Shown here: piece by piece, positions 22,121 through 30,916 of the stretch
How the letters are laid out: every line of letters starts with the position of its first letter
Position numbering within the stretch: position 1 is the stretch's first letter
DNA from: Cohnella terricola
Lineage (GTDB): Bacteria > Bacillota > Bacilli > Paenibacillales > Paenibacillaceae
DNA length: 64,000 nucleotides
NCBI RefSeq assembly: GCF_007786475.1
Contig: NZ_VNJJ01000002.1
Coordinates: 186,001-250,000 of the forward strand
Direction: 5' to 3'
The notes under the pieces: generated by a model
Told to the model about the DNA's origin: nothing
What the model saw: the letters and a program-made list of their open reading frames with translations, nothing else
Databases searched by the model: none
Translations under genes and position numbers: made by a program

Positions 22121-22939
22121 TCATTTCGACGATCTCCCCTCTATTTTCCGATAATGACTGGGCAGTAGCCCTGTTGCCTCTCGAAAAATCCGACAAAAGT
22201 ATTTCTCGTTCGGATATCCCGATTCTGATGCGATCCAGCGAATGGAACGATTCGATTGCATTAGCAGTTGCTTTGCCTTTTCAATCCTTAATCCCCGAAC
22301 ATAATCGTTGAAGTTTGTGCCGGCAATGTCTTTGAAGCAACGGCTAAAGTAACTCCGGCTTATGCCTACTTTCGCTGCTACGGCAGGGAGATGAAGGTCA
22401 TGATGAATTTCGTTCTGAATATACTCCATCGCTTTGACGATAGCATTACTTACTTCCTCCGAGTAGTCGTTGTGGACTAGCCCCGTTTGCTTACGATCTC
22501 GAATGCCATCTGAAATCGACTGACTCGTCTGGTCCGCGGGTTTCGTTTGATCCCTTGTTTTCTCTAAGACACGTTGAGAGATCCTCTCCAAAACACTGTC
22601 CATTTGCTCGTTTTCCAGCTCTAATTTTGTAATATAGTCAACGGCTCCGAGCCGCAACGATTCTTGAATGTACTCGAACTCCTGATGAAACGTAAGAACG
22701 ACAATATGAAGGGAAGGATACAATTTCCTCACTTCTCGCATTAGCTCCATGCCCGACATTATCGGCATTAACAAATCGACGATTAGCAAGTCGACGGAAT
22801 GTTCTTGCAGAAACTCTAATGCTTTTAGCCCATTCGATGCCTCCCCGACGACTTCCATCCCATGTTGGCTCCAAGGCATCATCGATATGAATCCGCGTCT
22901 TACAAGATGATCGTCATCCACCACCAGCACTTTAATCAT
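22121..22939 (-). CDS. YesN-type AraC-family response regulator
   Basis: About 272 residues: an N-terminal receiver with the acidic pair VDDDH, phospho-acceptor Asp55 (LLIVDLLMP) and the conserved Lys in the YITKLE segment, a linker, and a C-terminal AraC DNA-binding domain with two HTH motifs (LPAVAAKVGISRSYFSRCF and IRWIASESGYPNEKYFCRIF). The ATG at 22939 sits eight bases after a GGGGGG box; a GTG at 22948 overlapping the kinase stop codon is the alternative. It is encoded directly after its kinase. In Paenibacillus such YesMN pairs normally activate nearby carbohydrate-importer genes, here most likely the sulfated-glycan locus. Confidence 0.92.
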   Translation of the reverse strand: MIKVLVVDDDHLVRRGFISMMPWSQHGMEVVGEASNGLKALEFLQEHSVDLLIVDLLMPIMSGMELMREVRKLYPSLHIVVLTFHQEFEYIQESLRLGAVDYITKLELENEQMDSVLERISQRVLEKTRDQTKPADQTSQSISDGIRDRKQTGLVHNDYSEEVSNAIVKAMEYIQNEIHHDLHLPAVAAKVGISRSYFSRCFKDIAGTNFNDYVRGLRIEKAKQLLMQSNRSIRWIASESGYPNEKYFCRIFREATGLLPSHYRKIEGRSSK

Positions 22940-22944
22940 CGGTG

Positions 22945-24687
22945 TCACCCCCCAAGTTCCATAAGGCTGTTTGGCAACTGTTCCATAATCGGTATACGAA
23001 GCTTGATCAACGTTCCTTTTCCGTTATTGCTCTCGATCGTCAAATCCGCTTCCTCGCCGTACTTGAACTTTAACATCCGGTATACATAATTCAAACCGAT
23101 CCCCAAACCCATGTTATCTTGATTGCCGTCGTCTGTGCCCGTTAAACGGCGAATCTGTTTGTCGGACATCCCTTGTCCATTATCGGATACAAATAAATGG
23201 ACATGCCTCTCTCCATCTCTCTCCACGATAACTTGAATGGAGCCGTTATCCTCAAGCCCATGATAGAGTGAATTTTCAACTAACGGCTGCAATAAAAATC
23301 TGGGGATCGGGAGCTCAAGTATGTCGTCGGACGCGAAAATTTTAACATCAAAATCAAAGTTATATCGAATCCCTTGCAATTTCACATAATTGCGCAATGC
23401 TTCAATTTCTTCGCGAATAACTGCAGGACCGCCTTTGCCAAGGTTATAGTGCAATACTTTATTAAGAGTGGATACCAAAGTATCAATCTCGGCTTGTCCG
23501 TTCGCACGTGCCAGCCATCTTATCGTATCCAGCGTATTATAAAGGAAATGCGGATTAATCTGATGGGTTAGCTTTTCGATTTCGAGAAGGGCTTTCTTCT
23601 TTTCTTTATCGCGAACCTCGTTTATCAATTCCCCAATTCGTTTTCTCATCATTTCCAACTCATCCCGAATGAGATCAAACTCTACGATTTGGGTAGCGGG
23701 GACCGAATAGATCAGCTTATTGTTTTTAATAAGTCCGATCGATTTGGATAGGATTTGAAGCGGCTTATAAATACTGCGCCATAAGATCCAGGCAATCAGA
23801 AAGCTTAGCAAAAGGGAGCATATCGCAAATATCGTAAATTGCTTCACCCAGCTGCTAATTTCCTGTGTGTACACTTTACTATCGATGATAGAAATAACCT
23901 TCCATTCTTGATTGCTTACATCTTCAAACGTCAAATATCTTTTTCGCGATTCGGTTTTCTTATCGTTTTGAAAATATTTAGTATGTAGCGGAAAGTCCTT
24001 CTGATTTTCACTATAAACAATAGTGTCCGTTCGATCCACGATTAAATACTGTACCGACAAGTCATTCTTTATGATGCTCTCGGCATATTTGTAGTTAGTT
24101 TCAATATAGACATATATATTTCCTTTCGAGGGCAAGTCCACTTTCCGAATGACGGACAAAACAGCGTTATCCCCATTTAGGGAGTTAAATGACTTATGAG
24201 GGCCATAATAGTTTATTCCCGTGAATTGGGACAGCAAAGGCAGAGCTTCAGGGTCAAAATTGCTAACGGAATAGTTCTCAAAGAAGTGTTCCAATGTATC
24301 TCCAGAAAAATAAAACATAAGGCCGATCGAAGGATTAGTGAAGTGGATTAAATTGAATTGGCTTTGAATTTCTTCTTGCCGTTCTCTCTTCTCGAATTGC
24401 TCGGCCTGGAGATAGGCATCCAAGCTTTGACCGACACGTCCATCAAAGGCAAGAAGCTGCGAGGCATGATTCAACTGGGAGAAAGTATTCTCGAACGTAA
24501 GTCTGACCTGCTGAAGATTCGCGCGAACAGCCCGTTCTGCCTTGTTTGAAAGTATGGAGTGCATCGAATAGTAGGAAATACCGCCAATTACGATGAGCGG
24601 GGACAAAGAGCATATAAGCAGTAAAATGACTAGACGTTTTTTAAGTGAACCGGGCAACAGAAAATCATCCAGAAATTTCATCATCAT
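22945..24687 (-). CDS. YesM-type sensor histidine kinase
   Basis: About 580 residues. Two transmembrane helices (near residues 15-38 and 280-305) flank an extracellular sensor region of about 240 residues. A HAMP linker and the His_kinase domain follow, with the phospho-acceptor His in QINPHFLYNTLDTIRW near residue 378. The C-terminal HATPase domain shows N (LVENSLYHG) and G (DNGQGMS, GIGLNYV) boxes. It shares four bases with the response-regulator frame when the GTG start is counted. The start is set at the ATG near 24687, but its Shine-Dalgarno is weak. The gene lies about 120 bases downstream of a sulfatase gene and probably senses a glycan fragment. Confidence 0.9.
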   Translation of the reverse strand: MMMKFLDDFLLPGSLKKRLVILLLICSLSPLIVIGGISYYSMHSILSNKAERAVRANLQQVRLTFENTFSQLNHASQLLAFDGRVGQSLDAYLQAEQFEKRERQEEIQSQFNLIHFTNPSIGLMFYFSGDTLEHFFENYSVSNFDPEALPLLSQFTGINYYGPHKSFNSLNGDNAVLSVIRKVDLPSKGNIYVYIETNYKYAESIIKNDLSVQYLIVDRTDTIVYSENQKDFPLHTKYFQNDKKTESRKRYLTFEDVSNQEWKVISIIDSKVYTQEISSWVKQFTIFAICSLLLSFLIAWILWRSIYKPLQILSKSIGLIKNNKLIYSVPATQIVEFDLIRDELEMMRKRIGELINEVRDKEKKKALLEIEKLTHQINPHFLYNTLDTIRWLARANGQAEIDTLVSTLNKVLHYNLGKGGPAVIREEIEALRNYVKLQGIRYNFDFDVKIFASDDILELPIPRFLLQPLVENSLYHGLEDNGSIQVIVERDGERHVHLFVSDNGQGMSDKQIRRLTGTDDGNQDNMGLGIGLNYVYRMLKFKYGEEADLTIESNNGKGTLIKLRIPIMEQLPNSLMELGG

Positions 24688-24805
24688 ACGGATCTCAAGC
24701 CCCCAAGAATTCGCCGATAATTCGTAAAAAAGCAACTTTGGCAATTATGTGGATTGTGACACACAAGTGCGGCAACTTGCAAGACTTATAGAAATAGAAC
24801 GGATT

Positions 24806-26320
24806 CTATGCTCCCGACACTCGCGGCATCCACATCGGTTCCTTGCCAAGCTCCGCCCAGATGAACCGGAGCATCAACTTCGACTTCAGCTCCGCAGCCC
24901 GCGGATCGTTCCATAGGTTGCGCAGCTCCCCCGGATCCTCTTGGAGGTCGAACAGCTCGCCATACTCCCTGTTGTAATAGACAGTCAGCTTGTAGCGGTC
25001 GTCCACGTACGTTTTCAAATGAATCAATGTCGGCTCGTGATGGTTCTCGCACAGAATATGGTTCCGGATGCGTTCTACCTCGCCTTGCCACACCGCACTC
25101 TGGTCGATGCCCGTCATCGAGCGCGGAATCGGCAATTCCGCAAGTCCAAGGAACGTCGGCGCGCAATCGACAAGCGACTGCAACGCATCCGATACCTGTC
25201 CTCGTACCTTCTGCTCCGGATGTCGTACGATCATCGGCACCCGGATCAAGTCCTCATAGTGGAATGGACCCTTTGCGATAAGGCCATGATGGCCGAACGC
25301 ATGCCCGTGATCGGATGTGAACACGACGACAGTGTCGTCCGCGAGCCCGAGCCGCTCCAGTTGGTCGAGAATCTTGCCGATGTACTTATCCATGAGACTG
25401 ATCATGCCATAGTAGACGGCAATATCCTTGCGCAATTCCTGCTCGTCGTGAACGTGGGAGTGCATGCCAATCATCCCCTTGCCCGTTTCGCGGAACGCCG
25501 AGAAATCCGGGTTGGTCTGCTGCGTCAGCCCAAAGTGAGGCGGATTGGCGTCATGCTCGCCTTCGGTAACTGTAGGCAGCGTAAGCTTGTCTGGATCGTA
25601 CATCGTATCCCAAGGCTCCGACACGAGGTAAGGCGGATGCGGATCGAAGAAGCTCGACCAGAGGAAGAACGGCTCATCGTTGTCCGCGTATTCTACCAGC
25701 AACGCGTTCGTGCGCTCGGCGATCCAGGCGTCATAATGGAACCGCTCCGGGATGCGCCACTTATGCCGTTCCGACGGATCCATTGAGCCAGCCGGCTTCA
25801 TGTAGTAGTCGCGCCAATTGTCGCAGCCGTTCTCTTCCAGCCAAACCCCATAATGCTGTCCAGCATGACCTTCGTTCGTATGGTTCCTCGTTAGCTCGAT
25901 GTGCTGGAAGCCGTAGAACGGGCCATTGAACTTCCGCCAGAAATCGAGATCTTGCAAGATCGGGTACGATTCGTAGGACACGTATTCCTCCGTGGAAACG
26001 AGCGGTTGAAAATGCGCCTTTCCGATGAGCGCCGTCCGATAGCCCGCCGCCGTGAAATCTTCGCCGACCGTACGCTGATCTTCGGACAGCTTCGTCCCTA
26101 GAGACCAAGCGCCGTGCTGGCTCGGATATTGGCCAGTAATAATGGAAGAGCGGGTCGGTGTACACGTCGGATTCGGGCAATAAGCCCGGTTATAAGTCGT
26201 CCCCTGCGCCGCGAGACGATCCAGGTTCGGCGTCGATACTTCTGGATTGCGGAATCCTAGGGTATTCCAGTGCTGCTGGTCGCTCGTGATGAGTAAAATA
26301 TTTTTACGTTTACGTGGCAT
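24806..26320 (-). CDS. Type I sulfatase (arylsulfatase family)
   Basis: About 504 residues with the alkaline-phosphatase-fold sulfatase domain. The metal-binding N-terminal motif ITSDQQHWN and the formylglycine site C-T-P-T-R (Cys53) with the following SSIITGQ are intact, and HGHAFGHHG and FHYEDLIRVP metal/substrate motifs are present. Cys53 must be converted to formylglycine for activity; the enzyme for that is encoded immediately upstream (26346-27320). No signal peptide is visible, so it acts in the cytoplasm on imported sulfated sugars. The start at 26320 (MPRKRKN) follows GGAAGG; an ATG at 26344 is the alternative. The sulfated substrate is unknown. Confidence 0.9.
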   Translation of the reverse strand: MPRKRKNILLITSDQQHWNTLGFRNPEVSTPNLDRLAAQGTTYNRAYCPNPTCTPTRSSIITGQYPSQHGAWSLGTKLSEDQRTVGEDFTAAGYRTALIGKAHFQPLVSTEEYVSYESYPILQDLDFWRKFNGPFYGFQHIELTRNHTNEGHAGQHYGVWLEENGCDNWRDYYMKPAGSMDPSERHKWRIPERFHYDAWIAERTNALLVEYADNDEPFFLWSSFFDPHPPYLVSEPWDTMYDPDKLTLPTVTEGEHDANPPHFGLTQQTNPDFSAFRETGKGMIGMHSHVHDEQELRKDIAVYYGMISLMDKYIGKILDQLERLGLADDTVVVFTSDHGHAFGHHGLIAKGPFHYEDLIRVPMIVRHPEQKVRGQVSDALQSLVDCAPTFLGLAELPIPRSMTGIDQSAVWQGEVERIRNHILCENHHEPTLIHLKTYVDDRYKLTVYYNREYGELFDLQEDPGELRNLWNDPRAAELKSKLMLRFIWAELGKEPMWMPRVSGA

Positions 26321-26345
26321 GGTTCGCGCACTTCCTTCCGTCATG

Positions 26346-27320
26346 TCAATGAGATTGTACGACCCGGAATCCGCAGTTGCCGGTAGAGCTGTCCGGCGTA
26401 TTCGAGCTTCTCGCTGCCACTCGGTAACGGTTGCAATAAGAGCGGTGACACAGATAGGAACCGCCGCGCATAGATCTTCTGCCTGTGGGACGATCGAATC
26501 TTGGATTCATTGGCGAAGTCTCGACATGATAAGAAGGCGTAAACCAGTCGGCGCACCATTCCCACACGTTGCCTGACATGTTGTACAAGCCGTAGCCGTT
26601 CGGTTCGTAAGCATATACGGGAGCCGTTCCTTCGTATCCGTCACTCGCGTTGTTCTTAATGGGGAATTTGCCCTGCCAGATGTTACAGCGGTGCTTTCCA
26701 TCCGGCTTAAGCAGGTCTCCCCAAGGGTAAGTTTTCTGCTTAAGGCCGCCTCTGGCGGCATACTCCCATTCCGCTTCGGTCGGCAGCCTCTGGCCGGACC
26801 ACCGGCAGTAAGCGTCCGCGTCATTCCACGACACATGGATGACTGGATGGTCCATCCGGTCATGGATATCGGAGTCAGGACCTTCCGGCTTTGCCCAATA
26901 TGCGCCGTTCACGACGTACCACCAAGGAGTAGCTTGCGGTACGCTTTTCACCTGAAGCTTGACGACTTCCGAGACAAACAGATGGAACACAAAGGACCAG
27001 TTGAAGCGTTCCGCTTCGGTCACGTATCCCGTGTCGGCTACGAAAGCTTGGAACTGGGCGTTCGTAACTGCGTAGGCGGAGATGGAGAATGCGTCGACTT
27101 GCACCAAGCGAGGCGGGCCTTCTCCATCTGCGGGGAACCCCTCCTTCAAATCTGTACCCATAATAAATGATCCAGCGGGGATGAAGACCATATTTTCCTG
27201 CAGTTCCGGCTTCGGGCTTCGCCCCTCCGTAAAAATAGGAGATGCGAAGGATATCGGCTGGTGTTCCAGTTGATCGGCGGTTCTTCGAGCAGCGCAGCAA
27301 GGGCTTGTTTGTTGATCCAA
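26346..27320 (-). CDS. Formylglycine-generating enzyme (aerobic sulfatase-modifying factor)
   Basis: About 324 residues of the FGE-sulfatase domain family, which oxidises the active-site Cys of sulfatases to formylglycine with O2. The pair of copper-binding cysteines near residues 291 and 296 is present in GGSYLCHRSYCNRYR, and the GNVWEWCADW, RLPTEAEWEYAARGG and GNCGFR motifs are all there. An N-terminal CCAARR stretch is common in bacterial homologs. Two TTG codons could start it; the second (27320) has AAAGGAG at nine bases and is preferred. Its stop codon is two bases upstream of the first possible ATG of the sulfatase, so the two are coupled. It should activate both sulfatases of the locus. 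Confidence 0.93.
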   Translation of the reverse strand: MDQQTSPCCAARRTADQLEHQPISFASPIFTEGRSPKPELQENMVFIPAGSFIMGTDLKEGFPADGEGPPRLVQVDAFSISAYAVTNAQFQAFVADTGYVTEAERFNWSFVFHLFVSEVVKLQVKSVPQATPWWYVVNGAYWAKPEGPDSDIHDRMDHPVIHVSWNDADAYCRWSGQRLPTEAEWEYAARGGLKQKTYPWGDLLKPDGKHRCNIWQGKFPIKNNASDGYEGTAPVYAYEPNGYGLYNMSGNVWEWCADWFTPSYHVETSPMNPRFDRPTGRRSMRGGSYLCHRSYCNRYRVAARSSNTPDSSTGNCGFRVVQSH

Positions 27321-27399
27321 GTTCAAAAGCTCCTTTCGTGTTCTATGGGTATTAGGCGGCCATCTGGCTTGCTGCGCAAATGTGATCGCCGCGTATATA

Positions 27400-27426
27400 A
27401 GAAGAACCCAGAGTCTGGGTTCTTCT
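27400..27426 (-). terminator. Hairpin between the second sulfatase and the FGE gene
   Basis: AGAAGAACCCA (27400-27410) pairs with TGGGTTCTTCT (27416-27426) with a five-base loop. A weak T-rich tract follows on the minus strand. It probably limits read-through from the glycosidase/sulfatase part into FGE. Confidence 0.7.
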
Positions 27427-27434
27427 ACTATTCA

Positions 27435-28757
27435 TTATTGGTAAGTCGCCGGCTTGATTACCGGTTCTATCTCGCCTGCTTCGATCATTCTACGAATCAA
27501 GCGACTGCGAAGCTCGTCGGATACTTCGCGGTGAGATTCCCAACCGACCAGATTGTTAAGCTCATAAGGATCGGCCTGCAAATCATAGAGGAATTGCTCT
27601 TCGTACTCGGCAGAGCAGGAATCTTCAGTCGGACTTCTATCCTTAGCCACCACACTGTACTTCCATCGTTTCGTACGGATCGCACGACCTACTTCGCTCT
27701 CGCTAATCTGCACGAATACTTCTTCGGGCCATTCCGTTGATGAGCGCTTGACTAGCGGCAGAATCGATCGTCCTTGCATGGATTCAGGCACTTGGATGCC
27801 AGCCGCATCTAGCAAGGTCGGCGGCATATCCACTAAGCTGATTAACTGCTCTAGACGCCCTCCGGCGGTAAAACCCGGTCCTGTCATGGCCATTGGAACT
27901 CGTATAGAGCTCTCATGACACGATCTCTTGTACTCGGCGTTCCTCGTCTTGAAGTGGCAGCCGTGATCGGACAGGAACAAGAGAATCGTGTTCTTAGTCA
28001 TATCCAAGCTCTTCAAGGCATCTTGAACTCGGCCCAAGGCTTCGTCCAAACGTTTCACCATACCGTAGTAGCCGCCTAGATGCTGGTGAGCCGTACCGCC
28101 AAGAGCAGCGAGATCTGGCGGAACCCAACTGGAATGATATGCACCCGAATAGGCATCAGGAGCGGGATAATCATCTCGATGATTCTGATGATGCGGCTCC
28201 AAATAAGATAGGAATAGGAAAAAAGGATGCTCTTGTTGCTTTTGCTCGTCGATATAACGAATGGCCGCATCGGTTAGGGCATCGACCCGATAGCCTGGCA
28301 GCTTAACTCGCTCATTATCCTGATTGAACAGGACGGTATCATAGGCATCGGATGTGAGTTCCAGCGTATCTGCACCCAACCAATACTCATAACCTCCGCG
28401 TTTCTCCTCTGGAACCGGCTCCGTTCGCGTATTAGCCAGATGCCACTTGCCAATATATGCGGTATGATAATCAGCTTCACGAAAGTAATGGGCTAATGTT
28501 TTCTTGTCCTCCGGCAGTGGAATCCCGTTCGTAAAGCACCCTGTTTGTGTCGCATATTCACCTGTTTGCAAGCAGGATCTAGCAGGACCGCATACCGGCT
28601 GGCAGGTGAAGCCATAATCAATATGCGTGCCATGAATGGCCATTCGATCGAAATTCGGAGTCAAATTTAGAGGATTTCCATGTACGCCTGTCGTATCCCA
28701 TCGCTGCTGGTCCGTGAAGAAAACAATGACATTAGGTTTTTCAGGAGTTGGATTCAA
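27435..28757 (-). CDS. Type I sulfatase
   Basis: A 440-residue cytoplasmic sulfatase. The N-terminal metal motif FFTDQQRWD and the formylglycine site C-G-P-A-R (Cys56), here inside TCQPVCGPARSCLQTG, are intact, as are YIGKWHL and the SDHG metal ligands. The start appears to be TTG at 28757 with ATGGAGG seven bases before it. It differs clearly from the sulfatase at 24806-26320, so the locus should handle two different sulfate positions or sugars. It is followed by a terminator and then the FGE gene, and preceded by the GH89 gene. Confidence 0.9.
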   Translation of the reverse strand: MNPTPEKPNVIVFFTDQQRWDTTGVHGNPLNLTPNFDRMAIHGTHIDYGFTCQPVCGPARSCLQTGEYATQTGCFTNGIPLPEDKKTLAHYFREADYHTAYIGKWHLANTRTEPVPEEKRGGYEYWLGADTLELTSDAYDTVLFNQDNERVKLPGYRVDALTDAAIRYIDEQKQQEHPFFLFLSYLEPHHQNHRDDYPAPDAYSGAYHSSWVPPDLAALGGTAHQHLGGYYGMVKRLDEALGRVQDALKSLDMTKNTILLFLSDHGCHFKTRNAEYKRSCHESSIRVPMAMTGPGFTAGGRLEQLISLVDMPPTLLDAAGIQVPESMQGRSILPLVKRSSTEWPEEVFVQISESEVGRAIRTKRWKYSVVAKDRSPTEDSCSAEYEEQFLYDLQADPYELNNLVGWESHREVSDELRSRLIRRMIEAGEIEPVIKPATYQ

Positions 28758-28780
28758 GCTGCGACCTCCATTTCATTGTT

Positions 28781-30895
28781 CTAACCAAAGTACTCTCCGA
28801 GAAGATCCGAAACGATTTGTTTAATATTCCCGCTTGGTTCAGTCGAATAGGCGCCAGGGTTTTGTGTCCATTCGAGCTCCCATTGATACCAATCAACCGG
28901 ATTCGGATCTGTATGATCATCTAGTGACTCTTGTAACAACGCAATGTACTTTTGCCATCTACGGAAATAGAATCCGGATATAAGCCCCGACCATTCCCTA
29001 TGAGAATAATCGTGCAAGCTTTGAGCGGGTTTTGCCGGTCCCCATAACGTGACTAGCGTGACCGCATTAAATTGAAACCGTTCCTTTTCTTCCGTTGTTC
29101 TGCCAAGAGACCTTGCTTGCTCAATCCAACGGCCTAACAGAAATTCCTTACGGGTACCGAGCAGTTGATCCTGAGATTTCACAAGGCTCAAAAACCGGTT
29201 CGACCACATCGCGTAATCTTCTTTCTCCCCACTACGGTAAGCGGCAACGAAAGCATGGTAATAATCCCGTGCAAGATCAGCCAGTCCCTGACGTGTGATA
29301 TCGACTAGATCATAGAGGTAGCCTTCCGAATCCTGCAGCTCATCGAAGCATTCCAGCAACAGCCGCGCCGCCGCTTGAATTTTCGTTTGATCGTAATAGG
29401 ATTGAGTCGGTCCCCACGTAGATACATTGGAAATATCCAGATGAGGCCTAGCGCAAATAATGGATTCTACCGCCCCTTGCTGAATGGTCGTGCAGTTATA
29501 GACGCTATCCGCAAGCAAGAGCCAGGCCTGTAACGCCTGCGGCACGACTTTACCGTAGCGGCGTTCGATATAGCCCTCCAACCACTCGGTCAATACCGGC
29601 GATTCCGTTCGCCAGATCATATCCGTCATCAGGTCGTATACGACCGGATTCGTCTCGATCCCTTCCATCGCCAGCCCGATGCCTGACATGCGGCCTGACC
29701 CGGATTGCCCGACCGTGTTCACCGGTTCTTGCATGAGCAACCGCAGGTTACCGAACAAGCCGTTCTTGCCGCCATAATTCTGTATCATGCACCATACCCA
29801 TGGCGCGCCGTCAAATGCATTTCGCTGAACCCATGCCGGCTGCGATTCGCACCATAAATCAAGAACCAGGGCATGGTCTTTGTCTAGTCCGGCAAGCACT
29901 TCGCTATGCGGATTCTCTTGCCATGCCTGAAGTACCCAGACCGCTTTGTCGTCATACTCCCGCATGATCGCTTGTACATCTCGGGCGTATGCCGTCAAGT
30001 CAATCCCTTCCGTTCTTCCTCCTTCGTGGAAAGGATCCGTACTGTAGTAATGAATGTCATTTCCAAACAGGCCTGATTGCTCGGAATAGAAAGTAGAAGC
30101 AACCTTACGATACATAGGGTCGCTAGGCAGCAGTAAGGATGGCCTTTCGAATTCGCACCATTTTCCCTGATCAACAGGCTCGGATTCGGGAAACTTCTGT
30201 TGGAAATCGTTCGGGACCATCCCGCTGTAGCCTTGCAGAACAGGCATAATGTCCAACGATAACATGCGTTCATGTATTTTAGTTGCAAGTTGCGCGCGGT
30301 CCGTAAACCACCAATCGGGGAGAGGGCCGCCCCAACCGGTCATGTTCTGCATCCATTGCCAGGCGAAATAGGCAGGTCCGCAAAGAAATGCTTTACACTC
30401 GGCTTCCGTATAACCAAGCTTTAATAACGTTCGCCTCCATGCTTCTTCTTGACCTACCAGGCTTAACACCAAGTTGATGCCGTTTAAGGCCATCCAGTCG
30501 ATTTCCTGCTGCCAACGGTCCCAGTCCCAGAAAGCCATGGAATAGGAGTGCGTGCAGTAGTTCAAGTAGTATCTGAACTGATAAGGGGTTACTTTCCTAA
30601 CCGGGATCGATACTTCAGGGAACGGATAAGGAACATGAACACGACTACCGCACCAAGAGAGATGGGATTTGCAAACATGCTTCAAATACCAGTAAAATCC
30701 GGATGACGCCGCCACGCCGGATGAACCTCTGATGATGAGGCGATCGGGGCGGCTCTCGATTTCAAACACGTCATGACCGCTCTCCGCTTTAATCTGTTCA
30801 ACGATTACCTTACTCGCAAGCTCCTCTCCGATCACTCGCTCGATTAAGCCTGCAACAGACTGCGTATTCAGATTTTTGTTTATTCCGAAATCCAA
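28781..30895 (-). CDS. Alpha-N-acetylglucosaminidase, glycoside hydrolase family GH89
   Basis: 704 residues with the three-part GH89 (NAGLU) layout: a small N-terminal alpha/beta domain, a TIM barrel beginning near residue 110 (YRYYLNYCTHSYSMAFWDWDRWQQEIDWMALNGIN-type region) and an alpha-helical C-terminal domain. Family landmarks include the GPAYFAWQWM, GWGGPLP and WCMIQNYGG segments. GH89 enzymes remove terminal alpha-linked GlcNAc, as in heparan sulfate or GlcNAc-alpha-1,4-Gal of mucins. No signal peptide is visible. The start is TTG at 30895 after a GGAGG box. Together with a beta-galactosidase and two sulfatases it points to a sulfated, GlcNAc- and Gal-containing glycan. Confidence 0.92.
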   Translation of the reverse strand: MDFGINKNLNTQSVAGLIERVIGEELASKVIVEQIKAESGHDVFEIESRPDRLIIRGSSGVAASSGFYWYLKHVCKSHLSWCGSRVHVPYPFPEVSIPVRKVTPYQFRYYLNYCTHSYSMAFWDWDRWQQEIDWMALNGINLVLSLVGQEEAWRRTLLKLGYTEAECKAFLCGPAYFAWQWMQNMTGWGGPLPDWWFTDRAQLATKIHERMLSLDIMPVLQGYSGMVPNDFQQKFPESEPVDQGKWCEFERPSLLLPSDPMYRKVASTFYSEQSGLFGNDIHYYSTDPFHEGGRTEGIDLTAYARDVQAIMREYDDKAVWVLQAWQENPHSEVLAGLDKDHALVLDLWCESQPAWVQRNAFDGAPWVWCMIQNYGGKNGLFGNLRLLMQEPVNTVGQSGSGRMSGIGLAMEGIETNPVVYDLMTDMIWRTESPVLTEWLEGYIERRYGKVVPQALQAWLLLADSVYNCTTIQQGAVESIICARPHLDISNVSTWGPTQSYYDQTKIQAAARLLLECFDELQDSEGYLYDLVDITRQGLADLARDYYHAFVAAYRSGEKEDYAMWSNRFLSLVKSQDQLLGTRKEFLLGRWIEQARSLGRTTEEKERFQFNAVTLVTLWGPAKPAQSLHDYSHREWSGLISGFYFRRWQKYIALLQESLDDHTDPNPVDWYQWELEWTQNPGAYSTEPSGNIKQIVSDLLGEYFG

Positions 30896-30916
30896 GTTCT
30901 TTTCCTCCGATCTCCC